A DNA stretch of 13,860 nt from a bacterium (GCA_004562915.1 SFQZ01000075.1:1-13860); one strand, 5' to 3'. Positions 1 to 6,401 are shown, numbered from the stretch's first letter. Made by a program: numbers and translations. Notes: generated by a model from the sequence alone, not told the origin.

Positions 1-1
1 C

Positions 2-280
2 CTGCATCATCTCATCCATTCCGGTTCCTACCTGACAGTGGAAGGATACTGCAGCAAACGGGAAGTTTCAGCCTTTAAGAAAACACAGCAAATACATCTC
101 ATCGGAAACGATGACCGGGAATATCAGTTCACGACAGATAAAAGTGTAAAACTGCTCCAGGGGCATTATTATCGTCTTTATTTGCGAAAGTCCCCTAATA
201 TGGCAGAACAAATTTATGAACTGCCCTCAAATATTCTTGGCTTTGAAGAGCTTACTGTTCATGAATTATCTGCAAACTAA
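2..280 (+). CDS. C-terminal end of an unknown protein (5' truncated by window)
   Basis: The reading frame is open from the first bases of the window to TAA at 278-280, giving 92 visible residues, so the true start lies upstream. A GTG at 38 is available but has no convincing ribosome binding site, and the frame upstream of it reads like protein (LHHLIHSGSYLTVEG). The visible part is hydrophilic with no membrane segment, and includes a DDREYQF stretch and an LLQGHYYRLYLRKSP stretch. I do not recognise the family. A diverged, frameshifted copy of its last about 55 codons lies at 2121-2291, so the gene belonged to a locally duplicated family. A strong terminator follows 21 bases after the stop. 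Coding status is fairly sure; function is unknown. Confidence 0.6.
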   Translation: MHHLIHSGSYLTVEGYCSKREVSAFKKTQQIHLIGNDDREYQFTTDKSVKLLQGHYYRLYLRKSPNMAEQIYELPSNILGFEELTVHELSAN

Positions 281-301
281 TGTGATTCTTACTGGCCGAC
301 A

Positions 302-358
302 AATGCAGAAGAGATGTCATTAAGATTATAACGACATCTCTTCTGCATTACCTTTTTT
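302..358 (+). terminator. Strong intrinsic terminator of the left-edge gene
   Basis: A perfect 17-bp inverted repeat (302-318 with 333-349, 14-nt loop) is followed by CC and six T (353-358) on the plus strand. It sits just after the stop codon at 280 and ends transcription of the left-edge gene. There is no T-run on the other side of the stem, so it acts mainly on the plus strand. Confidence 0.9.
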
Positions 359-397
359 CTGATAATTCTCAAATCTTTTATTTATTTAAATAAATCA

Positions 398-589
398 CTA
401 ACCAATCAAGCCGTATTCAACAATAATAACCCCCCTTTGTGAAGTTAAATAGCTTCCCCCAAATCCCCTATCCACATCTTCAAATGATAAGTTGGCATTA
501 CTTGTTAAAACCACATAATAACTATCATATTTTGCATTTTCAGATCGGTAATTATATAGTTCAATAATTTTTCTATCGTCCATCTGCAT
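398..589 (-). pseudogene. Possible decayed sigma-70 (region 2) remnant, 63 codons
   Basis: The 63-codon frame starts at ATG 589, with GAGGGCG 5 bases upstream as a modest ribosome binding site. Its N-terminus, MDDRKIIELYNYRSENA, resembles the start of the small sigma-70-like factors common in Clostridia (MDD-x-IIELY-x-RSE-x-A). The following stretch, KY-x3-Y then SN-x5-EDVD-x5-SYL, lines up without gaps with the KYG-x-YC / N-x5-DAEE-x4-DT-x-L part of region 2.1-2.2 as I remember it. Regions 3 and 4 are missing and several core residues are changed, so it cannot be a working sigma factor. The alternative is an unrelated small protein. The family match is from memory and moderate at best. Confidence 0.35.
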
Positions 590-698
590 ATTACGCCCTC
601 AAACAACCGAATTCCGTTTTCTAACGGTCGGCAACAATCAGCACCTCTAGCAAACCGCTTTCAGCGCCAGTTGCCGTTTTGCCAGACCATCATGTGCG

Positions 699-737
699 AA
701 GGAGGCTCATGTCAAGAGCACTGTGGAATGCCTCCTT
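699..737. other. Hairpin that would pair a ribosome binding site with its anti-sequence
   Basis: Bases 699-706 (AAGGAGGC) are complementary to 730-737 (GCCTCCTT), with a 23-nt loop. On the plus strand the left arm is a perfect Shine-Dalgarno sequence 3 bases before ATG 709, so the hairpin would hide it. The frame from ATG 709 soon runs antisense into the MerR gene and is not convincing as a protein. The surrounding 590-781 stretch has no supported gene. Its 600-720 part is richer in G and C than its neighbours and may be a remnant of transferred DNA. Confidence 0.3.
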
Positions 738-747
738 ACTTTATAAT

Positions 748-771
748 AAGGAGAGAATTTCATCTCCCCTT
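748..771 (-). terminator. Weak hairpin after the MerR gene
   Basis: Bases 748-755 and 764-771 form an 8-bp stem with one G-U pair and an 8-nt loop, starting 10 bases past the MerR stop codon on the minus strand. The minus-strand sequence beyond the stem is only mildly T-rich, so this is a poor or partial terminator. Confidence 0.35.
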
Positions 772-781
772 ACCCCATTTA

Positions 782-1669
782 CTATTTCATTACTAAATTG
801 TAATTGGAATCATAGTACAGACCCAAGTCTGTACACACTCTGTCATTTACTCGCAGAAGTGCATCGTGATATTCCTTATATTTTGGTGACAATATTTTCA
901 TGTTTGGAATAAAAATATCATTATATCCTTTGTCCTGTAGCTGTTTCATAAATTTTCTCTGTGAAATAAAAGCCGGATGATATTTAAAAAAGAAGCTGTT
1001 TTTCAATTTTACATTTCCTGCAATCTCTTTTTTGACCTTTTCATAGTCCTCCTCAGACATCTGAATATACTTCTTCATCTGCTGATCTGCACGCGCTGCC
1101 ATAGCCTGCATAGATTCTTTCGGCATCAGATGAAAACTAATCCATCCCATTATTTTCATCATCAAAGGCAGCTTGATATCTGCAGTATCCCAAAATTGAA
1201 TAATATTTCTATATGCCTGCTCCTGTTCTGGTGTTTGGATCTGTATCTGCAGGTACGGCATAAAATGGTTCATAAAATAATGTCCGTAATACCCTGGAAG
1301 CATATCCTTCATCGCTTCTCCAATAGTCTGATAGTCCACCAGCTGATAAACCGGTTCCACATCTCCCTGCTGTATGAAGATTCTCAATGCATTCAATTCT
1401 TCATTCTGTTTTTCTAATTCTCTCTCCTTATCGCGATAGATATTTTCCAAAATCTCTTTGTTGTTCCCATCCTGTAACTTTTTGATGTCTTTTATTCCAA
1501 TCCCAAGTTTACGGTAAACGGAAATTTTCTTCAATGTGACAATATTGTCCTCAGAATAATTTCTATAGCCATTTGTATCTTTCTCGACAGTCAGAAGACC
1601 TTGTTCTTCATAATATTTAACTGCACGCTTGCTTAGATCTACTTTTTGAACCACTTCATTTATCTGCAT
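782..1669 (-). CDS. MerR-family transcriptional regulator with long C-terminal effector domain
   Basis: A 295-residue cytoplasmic DNA-binding regulator. Residues 1-70 are a MerR winged helix-turn-helix: INEVVQKVDLSKRAVKYYEEQGLL, then GYRNYSEDNI and the RKLGIGIKDIKKL helix. Residues about 75-105 are charged and helical (RDKERELEKQNEEL), as expected for the dimer coiled coil. Residues about 110-295 form a large domain rich in aromatic and methionine residues that probably binds a ligand, by analogy with drug-sensing MerR proteins. The start at ATG 1669 is chosen because AAGGAGG lies 7 bases before it; the longer frame to 1729 would run through the promoter. Upstream lies a 19-bp-spacer promoter with a dyad, so autoregulation is likely. 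No efflux or target gene is adjacent on this strand, so the inducer and targets cannot be read from context. Confidence 0.9.
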   Translation of the reverse strand: MQINEVVQKVDLSKRAVKYYEEQGLLTVEKDTNGYRNYSEDNIVTLKKISVYRKLGIGIKDIKKLQDGNNKEILENIYRDKERELEKQNEELNALRIFIQQGDVEPVYQLVDYQTIGEAMKDMLPGYYGHYFMNHFMPYLQIQIQTPEQEQAYRNIIQFWDTADIKLPLMMKIMGWISFHLMPKESMQAMAARADQQMKKYIQMSEEDYEKVKKEIAGNVKLKNSFFFKYHPAFISQRKFMKQLQDKGYNDIFIPNMKILSPKYKEYHDALLRVNDRVCTDLGLYYDSNYNLVMK

Positions 1670-1698
1670 AATGAAACCTCCTTCTCTCTTTTGATTGG

Positions 1699-1729
1699 AG
1701 TATAAGCGTATACGCAGCGTATAAGTCAA
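1699..1729 (-). promoter_or_regulatory. MerR-type promoter with 19-bp spacer and central dyad
   Basis: On the minus strand, -35 TTGACT (1724-1729) and -10 TATACT (1699-1704) are separated by 19 bp (1705-1723). That is longer than the usual 17 and is the spacing MerR-family activators are known to correct by DNA distortion. A perfect 7-1-7 dyad (TATACGC-A-GCGTATA, 1709-1723) fills most of the spacer. It lies 30 bp before the MerR start codon and fits autoregulation. Confidence 0.8.
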
Positions 1730-1936
1730 GACATTTTAATCAAAAAATCATTTAAACACCCCTTCATCCATCTGTTTTAATTTCATTCCACTGTTGTTCC
1801 ATACAAATAATCTTTTTTTATCTGATAGAATCATTTTACTTTCTTGTCCTGTGTCTTTCAATAACCGATTTTCTTCTTCTGAACCAATGAGAATCAAGTT
1901 TTTAACAAGACTCCAAGGAACTTTGTTCTTTACCAT

Positions 1937-1962
1937 AAAAAACGGCACAGTTACCCATGCCG
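1937..1962 (-). terminator. Intrinsic terminator, minus strand
   Basis: Stem 1943-1947 with 1958-1962 (plus one G-U pair), 8-nt loop, followed on the minus strand by six T (1937-1942). It fits as the terminator of the remnant gene whose stop lies at 2036-2038. A minus-strand frame starting inside this hairpin (GTG 1948 to 1748) has no ribosome binding site and is not called. Confidence 0.7.
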
Positions 1963-2035
1963 ATTATATATAATGAATTCTATTTATACTTTTTCTCAAC
2001 GATGCCAATCTTTTTTTTAGATACTTCCAGATGTT

Positions 2036-2120
2036 TTATTTACATAATATTTGTTTTTCTTTTTCTAACTCTTCATTATTATCAAATACACTATCACCGA
2101 TGTTTATCCCAACATCAAAA
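2036..2120 (-). pseudogene. C-terminal remnant of an unrecognised gene
   Basis: On the minus strand, codons from about 2120 down to TAA at 2036-2038 read IFDVGINIGDSVFDNNEELE followed by KEKQILCK. This is protein-like with an acidic, helical end and is followed by a terminator at 1937-1962. There is no start: upstream, the sequence changes abruptly at 2120/2121 into an opposite-strand fragment of another gene. This looks like the 3' end of a gene broken by a rearrangement at 2120. The call rests only on coding-like composition, the terminator and the junction. Confidence 0.3.
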
Positions 2121-2291
2121 ATGACCGGGAATATCAGTTCGTGACAGATAAAAGTGCAAAACTGCTTCAGGGGCATTATTACCGACTATATTTCCGTACT
2201 TCTCCAGCAATCGATGAGCAAATCATCGGACACGCTTGGCAGCTTACTTGGTTTTGAAGAGATCTCATCGGTTTCCTTAACCAAGCCATGA
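2121..2291 (+). pseudogene. Frameshifted second copy of the left-edge gene's C-terminus
   Basis: Bases 2121-2190 match 111-180 with only seven differences in the 60 bases compared from 2131; similarity then fades. The first frame reads NDREYQFVTDKSAKLLQGHY and runs to TGA at 2255. A shift of one base restores the related ending (LGSLLGFEEIS, compare ILGFEEL in the left copy) to TGA at 2289-2291. There is no start and no ribosome binding site, and the matching sequence begins abruptly at 2121. It is a dead fragment of a paralogue, evidence of past duplication or recombination across this 2-kb interval. Confidence 0.8.
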
Positions 2292-2311
2292 AATTCCTTC
2301 TTACAAAAATC

Positions 2312-2353
2312 AAAAAGGATGCCGTATATCAGTTATACCCTGTATACGGCATC
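2312..2353 (-). terminator. Intrinsic terminator of the membrane XRE gene
   Basis: An 11-bp perfect stem (2318-2328 with 2343-2353, 14-nt loop) is followed on the minus strand by CC and five T (2312-2316). It lies 37 bases past the stop codon of the XRE gene at 2390. Confidence 0.85.
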
Positions 2354-2389
2354 TGCACTATTGTCTCTTTCATTTCCTGCAATTCCATA

Positions 2390-3166
2390 CTATTCGTATT
2401 TCTTTCCAACAATATATATCGGTACAAACAATCCTGCTAAGTAAAGAATTAACACACACATTTGAATTTCATGACAATTTTCAATATTAGGAATCACAAT
2501 CAATAACAACAGGTATATCATTGGGACTGTTAACATAGTAATTAATGACCAATTCCGTAAGTACTTTACAACATGAGGCCAGTTGCTGTTGTTGAAGTGG
2601 ACTCCCGGAACATGCATTCGAAACACACCATCACTATATGTATTAATATTATTTTCATCATAGTAAACTGGCAATCGTTCTTTTATAAAAAGCCACAGAT
2701 AAATACCAAACCCGAAACTTAACGCTTCCAATATCAGAAAATTCTCAAAAAAAGCGTCTACTCCTATTTTTGATGAACTCCATGTGCCCACACATATCTC
2801 CAAGGCGGTAAATAAAGCACAGCTGAAAAAAATAACTGCATTTCTCTTTTGACGCTCTTTCTGTTTTTCGGGCGTATCTTCAGAAAGAGTTAATGCCTTC
2901 TTTACTAGAGTCTCGACATGTTCTGTATTCATTTCCGATGTACGATCCAACTTCCGCCCTTCCAGTAATTCTGTTACAGAAACTTCTAATATATCTGCCA
3001 ACGGAACCAGTAAAGAAATATCCGGCATACTTATACCTCTTTCCCATTTACTGACCGCCTTATCCGACACAAAAAGCTTATCTGCAAGGTCTTTCTGCGT
3101 ATATCCTTTTGCTTTTCTTCGTTCTGCCACAAATTCTCCAAAAGAATTCTTGTCAATTTCAAACAT
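2390..3166 (-). CDS. Membrane-anchored XRE-family regulator
   Basis: A 258-residue protein with an N-terminal Cro/C1-type helix-turn-helix (about 10-65: FVAERRKAKGYTQKDLADKL, then VSDKAVSKWERGISMPDI). A charged linker follows, then four hydrophobic segments at about 109-127, 143-161, 208-226 and 236-254. The DNA-binding head would therefore sit on the cytoplasmic side of the membrane. Such HTH-plus-membrane proteins are common in Clostridia and their signals are mostly unknown. The start at ATG 3166 is supported by AAGGAGG 8 bases upstream. It has its own promoter (3205-3233) and terminator (2312-2353), so it is a single-gene unit. The DNA-binding call is firm; its targets cannot be seen. Confidence 0.88.
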   Translation of the reverse strand: MFEIDKNSFGEFVAERRKAKGYTQKDLADKLFVSDKAVSKWERGISMPDISLLVPLADILEVSVTELLEGRKLDRTSEMNTEHVETLVKKALTLSEDTPEKQKERQKRNAVIFFSCALFTALEICVGTWSSSKIGVDAFFENFLILEALSFGFGIYLWLFIKERLPVYYDENNINTYSDGVFRMHVPGVHFNNSNWPHVVKYLRNWSLITMLTVPMIYLLLLIVIPNIENCHEIQMCVLILYLAGLFVPIYIVGKKYE

Positions 3167-3204
3167 AATTACGACCTCCTTAATCTTCAGCTTAGTATGC
3201 CTCT

Positions 3205-3233
3205 ATATTAATACTCACTCTCAAAACGGACAA
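3205..3233 (-). promoter_or_regulatory. Promoter of the membrane XRE gene
   Basis: On the minus strand, TTGTCC (3228-3233) and TAATAT (3205-3210) are separated by 17 bp, 39 bases before the start codon at 3166. The -10 is good and the -35 fair. Confidence 0.5.
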
Positions 3234-3322
3234 TCGACCAATAGTAGAATTGCCAGAAAAACGGAAACTGACAGTAGATTGTTCGAGAATCCCCGGAATT
3301 AAAGTTCTGTTTAACATTTGAG

Positions 3323-3362
3323 CAAAAACTGGCACACGGAATTTTTACCTCCATGCACCAGT
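3323..3362 (-). terminator. Intrinsic terminator ending the minus-strand gene group
   Basis: A 12-bp stem with three G-U pairs (3351-3362 with 3328-3339, 11-nt loop) is followed by a T-run (minus strand, 3324-3328). It lies 33 bases past the stop at 3396. It also argues against the GTG-started frame 3399-3208, which would run straight through it. Confidence 0.75.
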
Positions 3363-3395
3363 TCATTTTCAAGGATTCGCTATATAACCTATCTA

Positions 3396-3770
3396 TCACC
3401 AGTTAATCTGGCAACTCTCATATTTCATAATATACTCATTCCGGATTGCTTCCATCTCTTTTTTCCGTTCCTCCGGAAGGATTTTTAATATTTCTTTCTC
3501 ATCCATGTCAGTATTTCCATAAAGTCTCTCCATGTCATAGAGATAAATATTCTCCCATGTATTTAAAAGATAATCAAAAAGTTCTGAAGCATCTGTAAAA
3601 TGGACCTGCCTGTCAAAACCTCTTCCCGCACCATACCATTCCAATACCTCACACCCAAACGGATAAGCATCCACCACGCAGAAATCTCCAGATTCCTCAG
3701 ACAGTAGCCTGAATATCTCTTTTACCTGCATGCAATGTTCCATCTCTTCTTTAGAAATATATTCTTTCAT
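3396..3770 (-). CDS. Unrecognised 124-residue cytoplasmic protein
   Basis: A soluble, acidic protein with no membrane segment or signal peptide. Visible landmarks are DFCVVDAYPFGCEVLEWYGA at about 29-48, a GFDRQVHFTDASELFDYLLN stretch at about 51-70, and a charged helical end (EERKKEMEAIRNEYI). Its look is that of the many small alpha/beta proteins of unknown function in Clostridia. The start at ATG 3770 has AGGTG 9 bases upstream, overlapping the end of the preceding gene's stop region. It lies 6 bases after the UPF0178 gene and is followed by a terminator, so it is the last gene of the group. No function can be given. Confidence 0.7.
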   Translation of the reverse strand: MKEYISKEEMEHCMQVKEIFRLLSEESGDFCVVDAYPFGCEVLEWYGAGRGFDRQVHFTDASELFDYLLNTWENIYLYDMERLYGNTDMDEKEILKILPEERKKEMEAIRNEYIMKYESCQINW

Positions 3771-3776
3771 CCTGAC

Positions 3777-4226
3777 CTACACCTCGCGATATTTATGAAT
3801 CAGCTTTTCCAGCGATTCTGCAAACCGTACATCATCTTCAGCGGTACGCTTCGCTGGACCTTTTATATGGTTTCTTTTTTTCGCATTTCGTGCCTTCTTT
3901 GCTAAGTGCCTCTCCATAAGCATCTGGTCAATATTGTCATTCGTATACCATCTGCCACTCTGATGTATCCCGTATGCTCCCTTTCCAAGAATCATCGCAG
4001 CAACACCATAATCCTGTGTTACCACAATATCACCTTTCTGGCAAATGCTGACCAACTTGAAGTCTACCGCATCAGCTCCTGCTCCAACTGTCAAAACTTC
4101 GCTGTAATCAGACTGCAGAATATGATTCGTGTCACACAGTAAGATTACTGATATCTGATATTTTTTTGCAATTTGCTCTACAATAGATACCACCGGACAG
4201 GCATCTGCATCTACCAAAATCCTCAT
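3777..4226 (-). CDS. UPF0178 / DUF188 protein (YaiI/YqxD family)
   Basis: A 149-residue protein matching the whole length of the family. It shows the N-terminal MRILVDADACPV motif, the central DIVVTQDYGVAAMIL stretch, and the C-terminal KGPAKRT-x-EDD-x-RFAESLEKL signature. The family has a PIN-like fold with conserved acidic residues (D7, D9, D72 region) that suggest a metal-dependent nuclease, but its activity is not established. The start ATG overlaps the stop of the YjbR-like gene (ATGA), so translation is probably coupled; GGGGA in the upstream gene's end is the ribosome binding site. The family call is strong; the biological role is unknown. Confidence 0.93.
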   Translation of the reverse strand: MRILVDADACPVVSIVEQIAKKYQISVILLCDTNHILQSDYSEVLTVGAGADAVDFKLVSICQKGDIVVTQDYGVAAMILGKGAYGIHQSGRWYTNDNIDQMLMERHLAKKARNAKKRNHIKGPAKRTAEDDVRFAESLEKLIHKYREV

Positions 4227-4561
4227 GCTTTCTTCCCCTTTGTCAAATCATAACTTTCACCAATCATCCGTTTGATATCTTCCTTCGGGACGGTTCCATC
4301 CAGAATAATAGAATTCCAGTGTGTCTTATTCATGTGGTATGCCGGAACCACTGAGGAAAAAGTACTTCTCCAGAAGTCTCTCCACTGAGGATCGCATTTC
4401 ACATTAATCCATACATGTCCATCTTTGTTATAGATTAGAGCAAATGTCTTTTTAGATCCTTTATGCCGCATCACACACCAGTTAGAATCGTGGAATGGAT
4501 AATCCTCGTATACCTGCTCAAAAGAATGACAGTATGTAATTACTTCTTGTTTCGTTTGCAT
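4223..4561 (-). CDS. MmcQ/YjbR-family protein
   Basis: A 112-residue small protein of the MmcQ/YjbR fold (CyaY-like, often annotated as DNA-binding). Family marks are YEDYPF near the N-terminus, WCVMRHKGSKKTFALIY, the INVKCDP stretch, and VPAYHMNKTHWNSIILDG followed by MIGESYDLT. The start at ATG 4561 is chosen because it has AAAGG about 9 bases upstream and gives the usual family N-terminus. A TTG at 4609 and an ATG at 4591 lie in frame upstream but lack ribosome binding sites, and the first would overlap the preceding gene. Its end overlaps the UPF0178 start by four bases. The family is common as a single copy in Firmicutes accessory loci and its cellular role is unclear. Confidence 0.9.
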   Translation of the reverse strand: MQTKQEVITYCHSFEQVYEDYPFHDSNWCVMRHKGSKKTFALIYNKDGHVWINVKCDPQWRDFWRSTFSSVVPAYHMNKTHWNSIILDGTVPKEDIKRMIGESYDLTKGKKA

Positions 4562-4593
4562 AATCAACGCCTTTTCATTTTCATCTTCCATTT

Positions 4594-5067
4594 TTACAGA
4601 TATAAGCAAATAATGTCATATACATCCATCAAGGTTTGTTGTCGTGGACTTGGACGTCCTTCAAATCCTGTAAATTCATTAACATCCGTAAATCTGGTAT
4701 TTTCCCATCTTTCTCTATCCATACAGAATATTCGATGTAATGATCCTTCTGTGCCAACATGTACTGTTTGAATCTGTTCCGCTGGAAGCAATTTATCTTT
4801 GAATTGATCTCCCGTGATATCTATTACAATTCCGTCATAAGTCAATAACCATACATGGTGCCTAGATGCATCATTCTCATATGTTCCTCTCATTTGATAT
4901 GTCTCTATTCCATATTCAGATAAATATTGTGCTAACAAATCACAAGTTAAGTCACAGCACTCTTTTGGAAATCTCGAAAATAGCGGATAGCTTCTCAACT
5001 TTCCATCTTCATGAACTTCATCTATGGCTTTCCAGAATTTCATAGCTAATTGCTTAATCTCTCTCAT
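4594..5067 (-). CDS. Unrecognised 157-residue protein with possible Cys-His-Asp catalytic site
   Basis: A soluble protein of unknown family. The order and spacing of conserved-looking residues suggest a papain/transglutaminase-like fold: FPKECCDLTCDLL (C37, C38, C42) at the start of a helix, then SRHHVWLL (H70, H71), then GIVIDITGDQF (D83). In that fold Cys, His and Asp form a catalytic triad, with the Cys at a helix start and the His and Asp on following strands. Whether it is an active peptidase, amidase or deamidase cannot be told. The start at ATG 5067 is preceded by GAGGTGGGAAG. It lies 32 bases before the YjbR-like gene and 28 bases after the broken ACT gene, so it is probably part of the same transcript. 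No signal peptide is seen; it should be cytoplasmic. Confidence 0.75.
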   Translation of the reverse strand: MREIKQLAMKFWKAIDEVHEDGKLRSYPLFSRFPKECCDLTCDLLAQYLSEYGIETYQMRGTYENDASRHHVWLLTYDGIVIDITGDQFKDKLLPAEQIQTVHVGTEGSLHRIFCMDRERWENTRFTDVNEFTGFEGRPSPRQQTLMDVYDIICLYL

Positions 5068-5095
5068 TATAAGCTTCCCACCTCAATCTATCTTA

Positions 5096-5328
5096 TTAAA
5101 TTACACAATATCCAGCATCAGACAATACTTTCAATGCCCTGCTATTCGAAACGCCTTCCACCCATCCTCACATTCTATCACATTATCAGGTACATGCTCC
5201 GTAATGCAAACTACTGATTTTTCTTCATCTGTTTTTCCGATAAAACAGTATTCATCATCAAGATTTACCTGCGAATAATCAACAACCTTACACACTGAAA
5301 AATCATACTCAAGTCTTTTTATTTCCAT
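5096..5328 (-). pseudogene. ACT-domain protein gene with internal deletion and frameshift
   Basis: The N-terminus (MEIKRLEYDFSVCKV, NLDDEYCFIGKTDEEKS, CITEHVP, EDGWKAFRI) is that of the small ACT-domain proteins of Firmicutes, normally about 125-135 residues and related to the CASTOR/ACT_7 group. After residue 62 (WKAFRI-AG) the expected core (LDFSLIGIL..., about 45-50 residues) is absent, and the frame stops at TGA 5131-5133. In the next frame the codons just before TAA 5096-5098 read ALKVLSDAGYCVI, which is the usual C-terminal end of the family. The simplest reading is one internal deletion, not a multiple of three, joining the two ends. ATG 5328 keeps a good ribosome binding site (GGAGA, 7 bases). 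The product would lack the ligand-binding core. The family alignment is from memory. Confidence 0.75.
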
Positions 5329-5364
5329 AAATATTCTCCATATTCAACTACATCAATTGTAAAT

Positions 5365-6252
5365 CTATTCTGCCAGACAAATCATCCGTGCATATTTATT
5401 TTCTGAGTCCTGAACCACCCGGATTTTGCCTTGGGCAATAAAATCATTAATCCTCTTCGCATACCACCAGTCACCGATATTCACTGGATACTTTCCCAGG
5501 ATGTCACCAATCAGCCTGGCTTCCTTTTCTGGCTTTTCTGTAATCCTTTTCCAAATCAAGAAATCATAAAAATCTTCCGGAACGCCAGTTACCATGCCAT
5601 TAACAACAGCACGCAGAGGACTGTTATCCTCCTTCAGTTCACTCCACAATGAACTGTAAAGTCTTAGTTCTTCTCTTGATAACTCTTTTTCATATTGCAG
5701 AAATCCTGCAAATTCTTCAGCCGCTACCTCACCCCAGTTTTTATAAGAAATGATTACATTATCACGAATACAATGCTGTGGCAACTTTACAATTCGAATC
5801 TGATTTTCATATTGAGACAGGACATTGCATAATTGGTAAAAACCGCAAATAGAATAAGGTGCTTCACTGTACCACACTCGGATCTGCTCTCCAGCTTCTA
5901 AGTAATCCTTCAGTCGCTTCAGCCCTTTTATATAGCAGTCTGTCAGATCCCGAAGTTCTGCATCCAGTTCCGGATCTTTTCCCCATTGCTCCTGAGCATA
6001 CAAGGAATAAATCAAGTCTTTCCGATACTGACTGTCTATCGTTCCACTGATATCACCAATATCCAACATGAATCCAAGATAGATAACTTCTTCAGAGGTT
6101 CCTTCTATCCATCCGGTGTGTTCTCGTTTTGGAGGTTTCTTTTTCCCAGCAATCCAGACAGAAGTAGGTCCATCTGTTTTTCCAAACATAACTGTATTTT
6201 TCGCAACTTTCATAGAACCCGCTTCACTTTCTGCAAATAAGACCTCTATCAT
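5365..6252 (-). CDS. DUF1835/DUF3658-domain protein
   Basis: A 295-residue cytoplasmic protein. The N-terminal half (MIEVLFAESEAGSMKVAK, later GKTDGPTSVWI and IRVWYSEAPYSICGFYQL) is of DUF1835 type. The C-terminal part (from about 225, ending DWWYAKRINDFIAQGKIRVV) is of DUF3658 type, a small helical domain that commonly follows it. The pair is widespread in Firmicutes and has no established function. The start at ATG 6252 places AAGGAG 7 bases upstream; a second ATG at 6255 is possible. The longer frame to 6339 would begin within the promoter region. It is the first gene after the minus-strand promoter at 6295-6324 and probably leads the transcript that runs to 3323. Confidence 0.88.
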   Translation of the reverse strand: MIEVLFAESEAGSMKVAKNTVMFGKTDGPTSVWIAGKKKPPKREHTGWIEGTSEEVIYLGFMLDIGDISGTIDSQYRKDLIYSLYAQEQWGKDPELDAELRDLTDCYIKGLKRLKDYLEAGEQIRVWYSEAPYSICGFYQLCNVLSQYENQIRIVKLPQHCIRDNVIISYKNWGEVAAEEFAGFLQYEKELSREELRLYSSLWSELKEDNSPLRAVVNGMVTGVPEDFYDFLIWKRITEKPEKEARLIGDILGKYPVNIGDWWYAKRINDFIAQGKIRVVQDSENKYARMICLAE

Positions 6253-6294
6253 CATCTCACTCCTTGTTCTGTAAAATACCATTTTCTTTATTGT

Positions 6295-6324
6295 ACTATA
6301 TTCTCTTACACTTTCATAGTTCAA
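6295..6324 (-). promoter_or_regulatory. Promoter of the minus-strand gene group, with adjacent dyad
   Basis: On the minus strand, TTGAAC (6319-6324) and TATAGT (6295-6300) are separated by 18 bp and lie 43 bases before the DUF1835 gene start. A 6-1-6 dyad (ATATAC-A-GTATAT, 6324-6336) touches the upstream edge of the -35 and could be a binding site. Confidence 0.55.
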
Positions 6325-6355
6325 TATACAGTATATCATGTATTCGAAATTCTAA

Positions 6356-6388
6356 ATATAGTGTTTCATTAATTGACACTCACTATAT
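6356..6388. promoter_or_regulatory. Inverted repeat overlapping the plus-strand promoter
   Basis: ATATAGTG (6356-6363) and CACTATAT (6381-6388) form an 8-bp inverted repeat whose centre covers the -35 element (6373-6378) of the plus-strand promoter. The position suits an operator. No binding protein can be assigned, although XRE-like and SpoVT-like regulators are encoded in the same module. Confidence 0.4.
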
Positions 6389-6401
6389 CTTGTGTTACTA
6401 T
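6373..6401 (+). promoter_or_regulatory. Promoter of the ssb / AAA / VWA module
   Basis: TTGACA (6373-6378) is followed after 17 bp by TACTAT (6396-6401); an overlapping TATAAT (6399-6404) would need a 20-bp spacer. Transcription would start near 6410, leaving a leader of about 215 nt before the ssb start codon. Confidence 0.6.

Noticed and set aside
380..395. A perfect 16-bp A/T palindrome
   Set aside because: It is made only of A and T in an AT-rich gap, so it can easily occur by chance and has no promoter placement to support an operator.
679..912. A short plus-strand protein starting at ATG 679 or 709
   Set aside because: ATG 709 has a Shine-Dalgarno sequence only 3 bases away and locked in a hairpin, and most of the frame runs antisense into the MerR gene.
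977..1417. A 146-codon plus-strand frame opposite the MerR gene
   Set aside because: It lies entirely antisense to a clear MerR gene and has the Phe/Leu/His-rich composition of a shadow frame.
1748..1948. A 66-codon minus-strand frame
   Set aside because: Its GTG start lies inside the terminator hairpin at 1937-1962 and there is no ribosome binding site; starting at the inner Met does not help. It could be a remnant, but nothing supports a gene.
3208..3399. A 63-codon minus-strand frame following the 124-residue gene
   Set aside because: It has a GTG start and runs through a good intrinsic terminator (3323-3362) and the XRE promoter; its composition is unlike protein.
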